Origin: Spirochaetota bacterium
GTDB taxonomy: Bacteria > Spirochaetota > UBA4802 > UB4802
Length of the DNA: 56,087 nt
Assembly (NCBI GenBank): GCA_040756435.1
Contig: JBFLZD010000020.1
Span: forward strand, 1 to 56,087
Reading direction: 5' to 3'
Below the pieces are notes generated by a model, which was not told the origin of the DNA, searched no databases, and was given only the letters and a program-made list of their open reading frames with translations. This document shows, in pieces, positions 33,049 to 42,926 of the stretch (within the stretch, counting starts at the first letter, position 1; each line of letters opens with the position of its first letter). A program made the position numbers and the translations under genes.

Positions 33049-33888
33049 ATGTTACTAGGAATTGTTGGTGCAGGCATAATGGGTACAGACATTGCACATT
33101 TAGCCATTGAAAATAATTTTGATGTTATTCTTCACGATATTGATGAATCACAATTGAAACACGCATATGAAACAATAACAGGTCGCCTTGACAGATATGT
33201 TGAAGAAAAACGACTGGAGCAGTCACAACGGGGAAAGATAATTTCCAAATTAAAATTACATAAAAACATTAAAGACCTACATAAAGCTGATATCATCATT
33301 GAATGTATTCCTGAAAATCTTGAATTCAAAAAAAATGTTTTTAAGTCACTGGACGCTATATGTAAAGCAGGTACAATACTTGCAAGTAATACATCATCAC
33401 TGCCCATTACCAGCATTGCAGCCGCCACACGACGCCCTGAATATGTCATTGGTATTCACTTCATGAATCCCGCTCGCGCAATGCGTCTGGTGGAGATAGT
33501 TGGTGGTATTGCTACAACCCGTGAAACAATTGAATCGGCAAAAAGTTTTGTAAAATCCTTAGGCAAAACACCTGTAGAATCAAAAGATTACCCTGGTTTT
33601 GTGTTAAACAGAATCCTTATGCCAATGATCAATGAGGCAATCTTTACTTTGTATGAAGGAGCTGCTACTGCAGAAACTATCGACAAAACCATGAAGTTAG
33701 GCCTTAATTTGCCAATGGGCCCATTACAGCTTGCAGATTTGATTGGGCTTGATGTTGTTCTTGCTATTATTGAAGAATTATACGAAGGCTTTGGCGATCC
33801 AAAATACAGGCCATGTCCGCTTCTAAAAAAATATGTTGAGGCTGGCTATTTAGGTAAAAAGACGGGAAGAGGATTTTATTCCTATTAA
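33049..33888 (+). CDS. 3-hydroxyacyl-CoA dehydrogenase (3-hydroxybutyryl-CoA type)
   Basis: A 279-residue, single-function dehydrogenase interconverting 3-hydroxyacyl-CoA and acetoacyl-CoA with NAD(H). Seen: GAGIMGTDIAHLAIE at 6-20, SNTSSLPIT, the catalytic histidine in GIHFMNPARAMRLVEIV and the second-domain PGFVLNRILMPMINEAIF. Length and domain order are those of the butyrate-pathway Hbd enzymes, so it could serve in fermentation or in the beta-oxidation cluster at 16-23 kb, which lacks its own. A CGGAGG site lies 6 bases before the start. It ends tail-to-tail with nadC, one base apart. Confidence 0.92.
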   Translation: MLLGIVGAGIMGTDIAHLAIENNFDVILHDIDESQLKHAYETITGRLDRYVEEKRLEQSQRGKIISKLKLHKNIKDLHKADIIIECIPENLEFKKNVFKSLDAICKAGTILASNTSSLPITSIAAATRRPEYVIGIHFMNPARAMRLVEIVGGIATTRETIESAKSFVKSLGKTPVESKDYPGFVLNRILMPMINEAIFTLYEGAATAETIDKTMKLGLNLPMGPLQLADLIGLDVVLAIIEELYEGFGDPKYRPCPLLKKYVEAGYLGKKTGRGFYSY

Positions 33889-33889
33889 A

Positions 33890-34729
33890 CTACAGCAAAC
33901 GCATTGAAAGGTCAAATGCCTTAACTGAATGGGTTAGTGCACCTATTGATACATAATCAATGGGCAAATCAGAAAATTCTTTTAATTTATGTTCATCCAT
34001 ATTGCCGGATACTTCAACTTTTGCTTTCCCATTGATGATTGATAGCGCTAATGCAATTCGGTCTTTTGACATGTTATCCAGCATGATGATATCAGCCCCT
34101 GCTTCAACCGCTTCCTGCACCTGATTCAGTGTTTCAACCTCAACTTCAATAACAAACTGTTTATCATACGCCTTTTTAACCATTTCAACTGCCTGCAAAA
34201 TTCCACCTGCTGCCTTTATATGATTATCTTTTATCAAAACCATATCATACAGCCCCATACGGTGGTTGGTACCACCACCACACCATACTGCATATTTATC
34301 AAGGAGTCTAAAACCTGGTAATGTCTTCCGTGTATCAAGTATTTTTATATTGGTATTACGCACAATCGAAACCATTCTGGCAGTACGTGTAGCTATTCCG
34401 CAGGTTCGCTGTAAAAAATTAAGTACTGTGCGCTCTCCCGAAAGAAGCGTCCGTACATTGCCTTCAATATCTGCAACGACATCGTCTTCTTTTACCGGTG
34501 CCCCTTCATTGCGGTACAGCGTCACTGACACCGATGGGTCCATGGTATGGTATATATATTCAATCAAAAATCCGCCGCAAAAAACACCTTCACTTTTGGA
34601 ATGAATCCGCGCACGTGCAAATTGATACTCATCAAAAATTGCGTTACTGGTAATATCGCCACTACCAATGTCTTCTTTCAATGCCATTTCAATAAGTGTC
34701 GATAGCTCATCATATGAAGGTATTTCCAT
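33890..34729 (-). CDS. nadC: Nicotinate-nucleotide pyrophosphorylase NadC
   Basis: A 279-residue quinolinate phosphoribosyltransferase that makes nicotinate mononucleotide from quinolinate and PRPP in NAD synthesis. Seen: TRKTLPGFRLLDKYAVWCGGGTNHRMGLYDMVLIKDNHI, the family's substrate block with the key Arg, Lys and His, and the PRPP-binding EVEVETLNQVQEA and VEVSGNM. Length is usual. It follows uvrB by 21 bases, probably co-transcribed. No nadA or nadB lies in the window. Confidence 0.94.
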   Translation of the reverse strand: MEIPSYDELSTLIEMALKEDIGSGDITSNAIFDEYQFARARIHSKSEGVFCGGFLIEYIYHTMDPSVSVTLYRNEGAPVKEDDVVADIEGNVRTLLSGERTVLNFLQRTCGIATRTARMVSIVRNTNIKILDTRKTLPGFRLLDKYAVWCGGGTNHRMGLYDMVLIKDNHIKAAGGILQAVEMVKKAYDKQFVIEVEVETLNQVQEAVEAGADIIMLDNMSKDRIALALSIINGKAKVEVSGNMDEHKLKEFSDLPIDYVSIGALTHSVKAFDLSMRLL

Positions 34730-34750
34730 ATATTATTCCTCGCATAACTG

Positions 34751-36757
34751 TCAATGTGCCACCTTGCTGTACAGTCCAATCTTCTTCTCAATATCAAATA
34801 ACTGATCACGAAGTATTGCTGCTTTTTCAAATTCAAGATTGTCAGCCGCTTCAAGCATATCATGCTTTATTTTATCGCGAACCTTTTTCAAGTCTTCTAT
34901 ATTGCCAGTCCTATAGCTCTCTTTATATTCTGCAATTACATCGGCAAAAACATCGTCAGAATGATATTCACGTTCAATTATGTCAACTATCTCTTTGGAA
35001 ATGCTCCTGGGTGTAATCTTATGTTTTTTATTGAAATCCATCTGCAATGTTCTACGCCGGTTGGTTTCATCAATTGCTTCCTGCATTGAACGGGTAACAG
35101 TGTCGGCATACATAATGACTTTTCCATTAATATTGCGCGCTGCTCTTCCTGCAGTCTGAATGAGTGAACGCGTTGAACGTAAAAATCCTTCCTTATCCGC
35201 ATCAAGTATGGCAACAAGTGACACTTCAGGTATATCAAGCCCCTCACGTAAAAGGTTAATCCCAATAAGGCAGTCAAATTCTCCTTTTCGTAAATCTCGT
35301 ATTATTTCAACACGCTCAATTGTTTCTATTTCCGAATGAAGATAGCGCACCTTCAATCCAACTTCTGTCAGGTACTCAGTTAGGTCTTCTGCCATCTTTT
35401 TCGTTAACGTTGTAACCAGCACCCGCTCACTGGCAGCAACGCGTTTTTTAATCTCGCCAATTAAATCATCAACCTGATTTGTTGCAGGCCTTACTTCAAT
35501 TTCAGGGTCAATTAAACCTGTCGGTCGTATAACCTGCTCAACCACCTGCTGGGATTTTTCTATCTCATAGTCAGCAGGGGTTGCGGAAACAAACACCACC
35601 TGATCTATCATTTCTTCAAATTCGTGAAACTTCAATGGCCTGTTATCAAGTGCTGATGGCAGCCTGAAACCATATTCAACTAAGTTCACTTTTCGGGATC
35701 TATCGCCTTCATACATACCCCGTACCTGTGGTATTGTTACATGGGACTCATCAATAAACATGAGATAGTTACTTTTAAAATAATGAAGCAGGCAATGCGG
35801 TGGCTGGCCTGGCTCTCGGTGGTCAATGATCCGTGAATAATTTTCAATGCCATTACAATACCCAACAGTCCTAAGCATCTCAATATCATAGCGTGTGCGC
35901 ATCTCTAACCGCTGTGCCTCTACGAGCTTTCCTGCATCCACAAATTCCTTTATCCTGTGCTCAAGTTCAATTTCAATCATGCGTATGGTTTCTTCCATTT
36001 CTTCTTTACTGGAAACATAGTGTTTGGCTGGATAAATGTACGCCTTTTCAAGCGTTTCTATACGTGCGCCCGTCACCGGGTTAATTTTGTACAGTGCCTC
36101 AATTTCATCGCCAAAAAACACTATACGCAATGCATCCTGCAGGTTGGCAGGAAATACCTCAACCGTATCACCGCGCACCCTGAATGTACCTCGGGTAAAC
36201 GCTATATCATTGCGGTCATAATGGATTGACACAAGCTTCATTAAAAGATCCTGACGATCAACCATATCCCCCAAAATTAGCCGTATATGATTTTTTTCAA
36301 AGCTTTCCGGATTTCCAATGCCATAGATACATGATACGGACGAAACAATGATCACATCTTCCCGTTCAACCAGTGATGATGTAGCTTTGAGGCGCAGGCG
36401 GTCTATCTCATCATTAATGCTTGCATCCTTTTCTATATACAAATCCTGTGAAACGACGTAAGCTTCAGGCTGGTAGTAGTCATAATATGACACAAAATAC
36501 TCAACAGCATTATTGGGAAAGAATTCCTTAAACTCACGGTAAAGCTGAGCGGCAAGCGTTTTATTATGGGTGAGTACCAGAGTAGGCTTCTGTACTTTTT
36601 CTATCACCTTTGCCATGGTATATGTTTTTCCTGAGCCGGTAACCCCAAGCAGTGTCTGGTATTTATAACCGCTGGCAATTCCTTCTGCCAATTTTTCTAT
36701 TGCCTGTGCCTGATCACCTGAAGGTTTATATGCTGATACCACCTTAAATTGAGGCAT
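34751..36757 (-). CDS. uvrB: Excinuclease ABC subunit B
   Basis: A 668-residue DNA-damage-recognition helicase of nucleotide excision repair; it clamps the lesion delivered by UvrA and recruits UvrC. Seen: Walker A GVTGSGKT at about 38-45, the beta-hairpin region with [15 protein letters not shown] of Walker B, the helicase motif [11 protein letters not shown], and a C-terminal UVR domain ([35 protein letters not shown]) that contacts UvrC. All conserved elements are present at full length. It starts a minus-strand unit with nadC. Confidence 0.97.
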   Translation of the reverse strand: MPQFKVVSAYKPSGDQAQAIEKLAEGIASGYKYQTLLGVTGSGKTYTMAKVIEKVQKPTLVLTHNKTLAAQLYREFKEFFPNNAVEYFVSYYDYYQPEAYVVSQDLYIEKDASINDEIDRLRLKATSSLVEREDVIIVSSVSCIYGIGNPESFEKNHIRLILGDMVDRQDLLMKLVSIHYDRNDIAFTRGTFRVRGDTVEVFPANLQDALRIVFFGDEIEALYKINPVTGARIETLEKAYIYPAKHYVSSKEEMEETIRMIEIELEHRIKEFVDAGKLVEAQRLEMRTRYDIEMLRTVGYCNGIENYSRIIDHREPGQPPHCLLHYFKSNYLMFIDESHVTIPQVRGMYEGDRSRKVNLVEYGFRLPSALDNRPLKFHEFEEMIDQVVFVSATPADYEIEKSQQVVEQVIRPTGLIDPEIEVRPATNQVDDLIGEIKKRVAASERVLVTTLTKKMAEDLTEYLTEVGLKVRYLHSEIETIERVEIIRDLRKGEFDCLIGINLLREGLDIPEVSLVAILDADKEGFLRSTRSLIQTAGRAARNINGKVIMYADTVTRSMQEAIDETNRRRTLQMDFNKKHKITPRSISKEIVDIIEREYHSDDVFADVIAEYKESYRTGNIEDLKKVRDKIKHDMLEAADNLEFEKAAILRDQLFDIEKKIGLYSKVAH

Positions 36758-36847
36758 GCTTCACCTTTGATTTTATAATAGTATATACAATGTAGCTATA
36801 CTACATTAAAAAATACAAGAAAATACTACAAGCGGAACCAATCATAC

Positions 36848-37471
36848 TTAAAGTGTTGCCGAGGTAAAGGGTTGGCCATCAAGTACAAAAAAACCATATT
36901 CTGCAAAAAGATTAGGCATTGCCGGAATAATGACCGAACGGGACCGAATTGTTGAAAAATGCATTTCTTTTTTTATGGGGTATTTAAAATCACTGCAGTA
37001 ATCTCTGAAGTCCTTTATTGTCAAAAGGTGAATATTAGGTGTTTCATACCATTCATAGGGTAACAGTTTATTTTTTGGCATCCTTCCATACAGTGATAGG
37101 TATAACCGCAATGAGTAATGGGCAAAATTAGGGAAGCTGAAAACCGCATTCAGTGAAATCCTAAGCGACTCGCGGATAACAATATCCGGTTTCTTTGTGC
37201 TCTGCAATGTCTGGTTAACAATAACATAATCAAAAGAGTTGTCTTTATAGTCCGACAATCCTTCATCTATATCACCCTGATAGCAATACAGCCCCTTCTC
37301 CACACACTGGCTGACTCCTCCCGGAGATATCTCCACTCCAAAGCCTTTTACCTTCTTTTTTTCCTGTAGTAGCTTTAATAAAAGCCCATCGCCACATCCC
37401 AAATCAAGCACTCGCGAACCAGCAGGTATTAAATCAAGTATCAGATCATAGGCCACACGGTATTCTTTCAT
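36848..37471 (-). CDS. metW: Methionine biosynthesis protein MetW
   Basis: A 207-residue class-I methyltransferase-fold protein with the SAM loop [16 protein letters not shown] at about 20-35 and the MetW pattern [16 protein letters not shown] and QGDIDEGL. It supports or regulates MetX; whether it is catalytic is not settled. Its start overlaps the metX stop by 4 bases (ATGA), so translation is coupled. Both genes follow a SAM-I riboswitch. A G-rich end near FFVLDGQPF is a usual terminus. Confidence 0.9.
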   Translation of the reverse strand: MKEYRVAYDLILDLIPAGSRVLDLGCGDGLLLKLLQEKKKVKGFGVEISPGGVSQCVEKGLYCYQGDIDEGLSDYKDNSFDYVIVNQTLQSTKKPDIVIRESLRISLNAVFSFPNFAHYSLRLYLSLYGRMPKNKLLPYEWYETPNIHLLTIKDFRDYCSDFKYPIKKEMHFSTIRSRSVIIPAMPNLFAEYGFFVLDGQPFTSATL

Positions 37472-38628
37472 TTATTATAAACCTTCTCAAATTCCCGTTT
37501 TAAAAAGTTAGCAATATTATGTTCAAGCTGTTCATTGGGCAATAAAAATGTATCGTGCCCCTTATCACTTTGAATTTCAGTAAACACTACATTTTTGCTG
37601 TTCATACGCAGTGCCCTAACAATCTCACGTGACTGCGATGTTGGATATAGCCAGTCAGATGAAAAGCTTATAACCAGGTAATCTGAATTGACATGCACAA
37701 ATGCATTTGCCAGATCACCTCCAAAATCATTCTTTAAATCAAAATAGTCAATGGCTTTGGTAATATATAAATATGAATTTGCATCAAACCTCTGGACAAA
37801 ATCATTTCCCTTATGGTGCAGGTACGATTCAACCTCAAACTCTAAGTCAAACTGAAATTTAAATATATCGGCTTGTTGTAACCTTCGCCCAAATTTCTCG
37901 TGCATAAGCTTTTCACTAAGATATGTGATATGCCCAATCATTCGGGCAAGCGATAATCCATTGGATGGATTGGTTGCATGGTAATAATTTCCATTATTCC
38001 AGTTTGGATCGCGCATGATGGCTTGCCTGCCAACTTCATGAAACGCAATACCCTGTGCTGATAGAGAAGCTGCAGTAGCTATAGCTATAACCGATTGCAC
38101 TCTGTCCGGATATGATATTGACCACTGCAAAGCCTGCATGCCACCCATTGAGCCACCGGCAACTGCCAGAAGCTTTTCAATTCCCAAATAATCAATTAAA
38201 TGTCTCTGGGCATTTACCATGTCCTGTATGGTTACGATGGGAAAATCCAGAGCATATTCTTTCCCTGTGTTAGGGTTTATTGACGAAGGGCCGGTGGAAC
38301 CACTGCAGCCACCAATGACGTTGGAACAGATGACAAAATATTTACTGGTATCAAATGCTTTGCCAGGACCAATATAGTGATCCCACCACCCAGGGTAGGC
38401 ATCAGCTTCAGTATGATATCCTGCAGCATGTGCAGACCCTGAAAGAGCATGCAGAATTAATATTGCATTACTTTTACTCTCATTTAATGAGCCGTATGTT
38501 TCATACGCTAAGGTTATGGGTCCCAGTTTTTTACCTGAAACAAGTACCATTTCATGTGGTTCTGCAAACGTATAGTACTGCGTTTGAACTATGCCTACGG
38601 ATGTATCTAAGGTAATTTCACTTTTCAT
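37468..38628 (-). CDS. metX: Homoserine O-acetyltransferase MetX
   Basis: A 386-residue alpha/beta-hydrolase enzyme that acylates homoserine with acetyl-CoA (some relatives use succinyl-CoA) in methionine synthesis. Catalytic triad visible: serine in [12 protein letters not shown] (about residue 158), aspartate in FSSDWLYP and histidine in KGHDTFLL. The N-terminal [25 protein letters not shown] is typical of the family. It is transcribed with metW and preceded by a SAM-I riboswitch with an intrinsic terminator, so it is switched off when SAM is plentiful. The acyl donor is not decided by the features I can read. Confidence 0.95.
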   Translation of the reverse strand: MKSEITLDTSVGIVQTQYYTFAEPHEMVLVSGKKLGPITLAYETYGSLNESKSNAILILHALSGSAHAAGYHTEADAYPGWWDHYIGPGKAFDTSKYFVICSNVIGGCSGSTGPSSINPNTGKEYALDFPIVTIQDMVNAQRHLIDYLGIEKLLAVAGGSMGGMQALQWSISYPDRVQSVIAIATAASLSAQGIAFHEVGRQAIMRDPNWNNGNYYHATNPSNGLSLARMIGHITYLSEKLMHEKFGRRLQQADIFKFQFDLEFEVESYLHHKGNDFVQRFDANSYLYITKAIDYFDLKNDFGGDLANAFVHVNSDYLVISFSSDWLYPTSQSREIVRALRMNSKNVVFTEIQSDKGHDTFLLPNEQLEHNIANFLKREFEKVYNK

Positions 38629-38658
38629 GAATATTGTAACTCCTTTATAAAAATAAAA

Positions 38659-38690
38659 AACCGCTTACCGGAAGGTTGGAATAAGCGGTT
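38659..38690 (-). terminator. Riboswitch-controlled intrinsic terminator
   Basis: On the minus strand AACCGCTTA (38690-38682) pairs with TAAGCGGTT (38667-38659), followed by a T-rich run. It lies right after the SAM-I aptamer and before metX. High SAM would favour it. Confidence 0.85.
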
Positions 38691-38698
38691 GCCAGTTG

Positions 38699-38808
38699 CC
38701 TATCTCATCTTCCGGAATTTCTTCCGCTGGAATTGGCACCGACTTTTACCCGTGCCGGTTGCCGTGGCTTCACAGGGCCAGTCCCTCCACCACTCTTGAT
38801 AAGATAGT
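38699..38808 (-). ncRNA. SAM-I (S-box) riboswitch aptamer
   Basis: On the minus strand the aptamer runs from CTTATCAAGAG to GATGAGATAGG. Conserved S-box pieces are exact: TTATCAAGAGTGGTGGAGGGA, ACTGGCCCTGTGAAGCC, GGCAACC and GGTGCCAATTCC, then the closing P1 strand. The four-helix junction can be drawn without effort. It sits 70 bases upstream of metX with a terminator between them, the standard OFF-switch design for methionine genes. Confidence 0.95.
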
Positions 38809-38810
38809 AC

Positions 38811-39061
38811 GATTAAAATTTATAATCGTGCTATAATACAAACTTAAAATACTATATCGAATATATCAATATACTAATTTAGCACAAATATAGCACATTA
38901 TTAAGTAATGATAAAATAAATTTTAATATGCCATGTAATCAGAATGAAATACCTACATGTAAAGCAAAGGATACATTGTATTCACATTATATATATAATT
39001 TATTATTAACGTATCCACCCCTGCTGCCTTCAGCAGTATGAGTATATATAATTTCATGTAC
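38811..39061. other. Non-coding gap after the STAS gene, possible degraded family A copy
   Basis: AT-rich, no coding capacity. At about 39010-39050 the hairpin CTGCTG-AAGG-CAGCAG, flanked by GTATCC and ATATATAATTTCATG, recalls the middle and right flank of family A but is too divergent to call firmly. No terminator T-run follows. Confidence 0.3.
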
Positions 39062-39391
39062 TTAAAAACTCTGAAGAGCTGCTTCAACTGAATTAAATAC
39101 TTTTATCATTGACGTAACTTTTGTTAATTCTAACACTTTCTGAACTTCTGGAGTGGGTGCAGCTAATCTGAATTGTGATTTAAGATTCTGATTAATATTT
39201 AAGAAAATACCTATACCGGAGCTGGTAATCATCTTCACATCTGAAAGATCAACAACCATACGCTTTATTCCTTTGTTGACTATAGCCTGCTGAAGCTTTT
39301 CTTTAAGGTCTGGAACATCTAATGTATGTACTTCCTGCATAATTATCTTTACAACGAATGTACCATTTCCTTTATCTGTTAATTCTATCAT
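39062..39391 (-). CDS. STAS-domain anti-sigma factor antagonist
   Basis: A 109-residue single STAS domain protein. Seen: VVDLSDVKMITSSGIGIFLNI, with the serine (TSSG) that a partner kinase would phosphorylate, and the usual beta-alpha pattern ending in KVFNSVEAAL. Such proteins bind an anti-sigma kinase and free a sigma factor or phosphatase target. Start set at 39391 (AAGGTGAG upstream); an in-frame TTG at 39421 has no support. No kinase or sigma gene lies next to it. The gap to putP holds an inverted family C repeat. Confidence 0.88.
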   Translation of the reverse strand: MIELTDKGNGTFVVKIIMQEVHTLDVPDLKEKLQQAIVNKGIKRMVVDLSDVKMITSSGIGIFLNINQNLKSQFRLAAPTPEVQKVLELTKVTSMIKVFNSVEAALQSF

Positions 39392-39525
39392 ACCGCTCAC
39401 CTTTTTATGTAATGTGCTCAATCATTTGAAATAATAGCCACAGCGATTTCTTTTAGTCAATAAAAAAATTGATTTCTTCACCTGTTAATTTCCATATTAT
39501 TTTTTTATACATTCCATGAGAAAAA

Positions 39526-39643
39526 AGGGAACTTTTAAAAACTTTAATTTTGGATATCCCCTTGTGGGCCCATACATATGATAAAACCGATTTCTATTAT
39601 ATGAATAATTGCGGAAGAACGCAGTTTTTTTAAGGTGCCCATA
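39526..39643 (-). repeat. Dispersed repeat family C, copy 4 (inverted)
   Basis: Read on the minus strand: GGGCACCTTAAAAAAACTGC, then TTCTTCCGCAATTATTCATA, the GAAATCGGTTTT partner arm, GGGCCCACAAGGGGATATCC and finally GTTCCCT. The order of hairpins is the same as in the other copies, with base changes in both arms of the inner stem. It occupies the 39392-39833 gap between the STAS gene and putP; what remains of that gap is AT-rich. Confidence 0.7.
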
Positions 39644-39833
39644 ATTTTTTAAAAATACCTTCTAGTATAATGCAATGAAACATATATCATCGGTTACTAT
39701 GGTAACACGGGTGGTAAAATATTTCTTGCCTTAAAAAAAGGTAATTAATACATACTGATAGTACATTGACAATCAATGCTATACATGGCAATTTTTGATT
39801 ACTTTCTTTTCATTTAATATAGGATAGTAGACT

Positions 39834-41285
39834 ATGATAACAACCTTCATAACTTTTGGATTATATCTGGTTTTGTTACTGGCAATTGGAGTATATTATT
39901 ACAATAAATCACATGATATCTCTGATTTTATACTAGGTGGCAGGAAATTAGGCAAATTTGTCATGGCACTATCTGCACAGGCCAGTGACATGAGTGGCTG
40001 GTTGCTCATGGGATTACCTGGTGCGCTGTATACCAAAGGCATGCCTGCTATATGGATTGCTGTGGGACTTTTAATTGGGACATACTGTAACTGGAAATTT
40101 GTGGCAAAACGGCTTCGTGTTTATACTGAAATTACTGATTCTATTACACTGCCAACCTTTTTTGAAGACCGCTTTAAAGACCCCACAGGGCTGCTCCGTA
40201 TTATCTCGGCTTTGATAATTCTTATTTTCTTCACCATTTATCTTTCTTCTGGATTTGTTGCATCGGGAAAACTGTTTGAGTCAATGCTTGGCATAGAATA
40301 TCACATTGCAGTACTGGTGGGTGCTGCCATTATTCTTTTTTACACATCGCTGGGAGGGTTCTTTGCCGTCAGTATTACCGATGTTGTACAGGGCTCACTT
40401 ATGTTTATTGCCATTGTTGTTGTTCCCATTGTTGCCATGCAGCACATTGGTTCCTTCAATGCTATAACTTGTGTCATGCAAAAATCATCCATACCTATTA
40501 ACCCATTTACATCAGTAACAGTACTCTCTGTAATCTCTACGGTATCATGGGGGCTTGGCTATTTTGGTCAGCCGCATATACTGGCACGATTCATGGGAAT
40601 ACATTCACACCATGATATCAAGAGTGCCCGTCAGATAGCAATGACATGGGTAACTATTTCATTATGTGGTGCCTCCTTCATTGGGATACTAGCAGTGTAT
40701 CTATTTCCACAGCTATCGGAACACAATGCCGAAAAAGTTTTTATCTTTATGATACAGAAATTTTTTACACCTTTAGTGGGTGGAATACTTCTTGCAGCAA
40801 TACTTTCGGCAATCATGTCCACAGCTGATTCACAACTTTTGGTGTGTTCAGCAGCTTTAACTGAAGACTTTTACCAGCGTATTATTAAACGCAATGCATC
40901 ACAGAAAGAATTAATTCACATTGGTCGAATTACCACAATGCTTATTACAGCCATTGCGGCACTATTTGCCATGAATCCTGAAAATACAGTTCTGGGACTG
41001 GTAGCCTATGCATGGGGCGGTTTTGGTGCTGCGTTTGGCCCTATAGTACTTTTTGCACTTTTTTCAAAGAATACCTCATGGCAATCCGTATTGGGGGGAA
41101 TGCTTGCAGGGACAATTGCACTGGTTTCATGGAATTTTTTAGGCTTAAGTAAATATTGTTATGAGATAGTTCCCGGATTTATTGCAAATGTGATAACCAT
41201 TATTGTTCTTAACAGAATCTATCCTCCACAAAATTCCACAATCAATGCCGAATTTGAAAAAATGACAAAAGAGATGCTATCCTAA
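39834..41285 (+). CDS. putP: Sodium/solute symporter, proline permease-like
   Basis: A 483-residue secondary transporter of the sodium-solute symporter family with about 13 membrane helices. The family block GGRKLGKFVMALSAQASDMSGWLLMGLPG near residues 36-64 contains the sodium-site residues, and AAILSAIMSTADSQLLVCSAALTEDFYQ around 325-352 is the helix-8/9 block conserved in PutP. Proline uptake with sodium is the best guess. Transcribed alone from an upstream region with a family C repeat. No metabolic gene for proline nearby. Confidence 0.9.
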   Translation: MITTFITFGLYLVLLLAIGVYYYNKSHDISDFILGGRKLGKFVMALSAQASDMSGWLLMGLPGALYTKGMPAIWIAVGLLIGTYCNWKFVAKRLRVYTEITDSITLPTFFEDRFKDPTGLLRIISALIILIFFTIYLSSGFVASGKLFESMLGIEYHIAVLVGAAIILFYTSLGGFFAVSITDVVQGSLMFIAIVVVPIVAMQHIGSFNAITCVMQKSSIPINPFTSVTVLSVISTVSWGLGYFGQPHILARFMGIHSHHDIKSARQIAMTWVTISLCGASFIGILAVYLFPQLSEHNAEKVFIFMIQKFFTPLVGGILLAAILSAIMSTADSQLLVCSAALTEDFYQRIIKRNASQKELIHIGRITTMLITAIAALFAMNPENTVLGLVAYAWGGFGAAFGPIVLFALFSKNTSWQSVLGGMLAGTIALVSWNFLGLSKYCYEIVPGFIANVITIIVLNRIYPPQNSTINAEFEKMTKEMLS

Positions 41286-41526
41286 TAATTCATAAAAGTA
41301 TTTTTTTGTAAAATAATGAATAATATGTCTCCAAAGTCTATAGCGGAGGAGATAATAGATAGCTTTTTTCCTTAAAAAATTTTGAGGATACATATTGTAT
41401 TAACTTACGAATTTCTTTAATAAATAATTATAAAATATTAATTAAAATAACTATATTTTTTTTTATTGATAAAAATACCATATTTTGTAAGATGTCATAC
41501 AAATACTAAGAATGATGGAGCTATCT

Positions 41527-42918
41527 ATGGATGCTTTTTTTAACCCACGGTCAATTGCCATAATAGGTGCTTCAAACAAACCATTTAATTTAGGTGCAAC
41601 AATCTGTGAATACCTCACATTTCTTAATTATGATGCAAAAATCTATGCCATAAACCGTAAAGGCGAAGATGTTAAAGGCTGTAAGGGATACCAAAGCCTT
41701 TTAGAAATTCCTCATGATGTTGATTTAGCCATTATCCTAACTCCTGCTCCTACCGTACCTGATGTAATAGAAGATTGCGGAAAAAAAGGCATACAGTCAG
41801 TTATCATTGAAACTGCTGGCTTTACTGAAGAAGGTCAATATGGGAAGCAGTTACAGAAACAGGTAAATGAAATTGCTAAGCGATATACTATACGTTTCAT
41901 AGGCCCAAACTGTCTTGGCACATTAAATGCACATAACAGGTTCTGTTGTTTTTTTGGTGCTCGTCCCGGTGAATATGATGGTGTGTTTGAACGCCCTGGT
42001 GATATTTCTTACGTTATCCAGAGTGGAGGAGTTGGCGTGCTTATAATGGACTCATTGCGTAGTGACATTGTCAATGTTAATAAAATGATGAGTATAGGTA
42101 ATAAGGAAGATATCGACGAAGCTGACTGCATTGATTACTTCAACACTGATGGTACAAAAGTTATTGGCATGTATCTTGAAAGCATCAAGAATGGCAAACG
42201 ATTTCTTGAAGCTGCCAAACGCTCATCAATACCCATCCTTGTATACAAAGTTGGCAGGACTAATGAAGGTGCAAAGGCTGCTATGTCGCATACCGCTGGC
42301 ATGGCAAATAACGATACCATTTTTGATGCAGCATGCAGACAGGTGGGTATTATCCGCTGTAAAGCCATAAGTGAATTGCATTCCATGCCAAAGATTTTTA
42401 CCACCATGCCTCTACTCAAAGGCAAACGCATTGCAATCTTTACCAATTCAGGTGCTTTTGGCGGTATAACATCTGATTTGCTGGTTGAAGCTGGTTTTGA
42501 AATACCTACATTATCAGGCCAACTTCAGCAAAGAATTGCACAGTGTGGTAAACTCTATAATGTTTCAAATCCAATAGATTTAGGGCCTACATTATCACTG
42601 CAAACATTTATTGATATTTTTACTACATTATTGTCTTCAGATGAAATTGATGGCATCTGTGCAGTACCCAACGTATGGCAGCAGGTTGTTATTGATGGTA
42701 TTCTTGAATTAATGAAGTTGTGTAAAGAATATGACAAACCGGCAGGTATATACATACCTAATGCTGTTGATCGTATACTAAAAGTACGCACCGCATATTC
42801 TATTCCCAGTTTTGAATCACCTGAAGAAGCGGTCCGTGCTTTACAGATATCATATCAATATTATTGCGCCAGTCAAAAAAGGTCATTCACCAAATCAAAA
42901 ACCAGTGCTGGTGTATGA
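41527..42918 (+). CDS. CoA-binding acyl-CoA synthetase (ADP-forming) alpha-type protein
   Basis: A 463-residue protein of the NDP-forming acyl-CoA synthetase superfamily. N-terminal CoA-binding Rossmann domain (SIAIIGASNKPFNLGATICEYL), then a succinyl-CoA-ligase-like flavodoxin domain with QSGGVGVL, and the third subdomain with the phosphorylatable histidine in AAMSHTAGMANND (about residue 260). The ATP-grasp beta part is absent from the polypeptide and from its neighbours, so its partner is either encoded elsewhere or it works differently. Start at 41527 chosen for GGAG 8 bases upstream. A role in making or using acetyl- or short acyl-CoA is likely. It ends 8 bases from the AraC gene. Confidence 0.85.
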   Translation: MDAFFNPRSIAIIGASNKPFNLGATICEYLTFLNYDAKIYAINRKGEDVKGCKGYQSLLEIPHDVDLAIILTPAPTVPDVIEDCGKKGIQSVIIETAGFTEEGQYGKQLQKQVNEIAKRYTIRFIGPNCLGTLNAHNRFCCFFGARPGEYDGVFERPGDISYVIQSGGVGVLIMDSLRSDIVNVNKMMSIGNKEDIDEADCIDYFNTDGTKVIGMYLESIKNGKRFLEAAKRSSIPILVYKVGRTNEGAKAAMSHTAGMANNDTIFDAACRQVGIIRCKAISELHSMPKIFTTMPLLKGKRIAIFTNSGAFGGITSDLLVEAGFEIPTLSGQLQQRIAQCGKLYNVSNPIDLGPTLSLQTFIDIFTTLLSSDEIDGICAVPNVWQQVVIDGILELMKLCKEYDKPAGIYIPNAVDRILKVRTAYSIPSFESPEEAVRALQISYQYYCASQKRSFTKSKTSAGV

Positions 42919-42926
42919 TAGTTATT

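Noticed and set aside
38811-39061. An intrinsic terminator after the STAS gene
   Set aside because: The CTGCTG/CAGCAG hairpin is not followed by a T-run on the minus strand.
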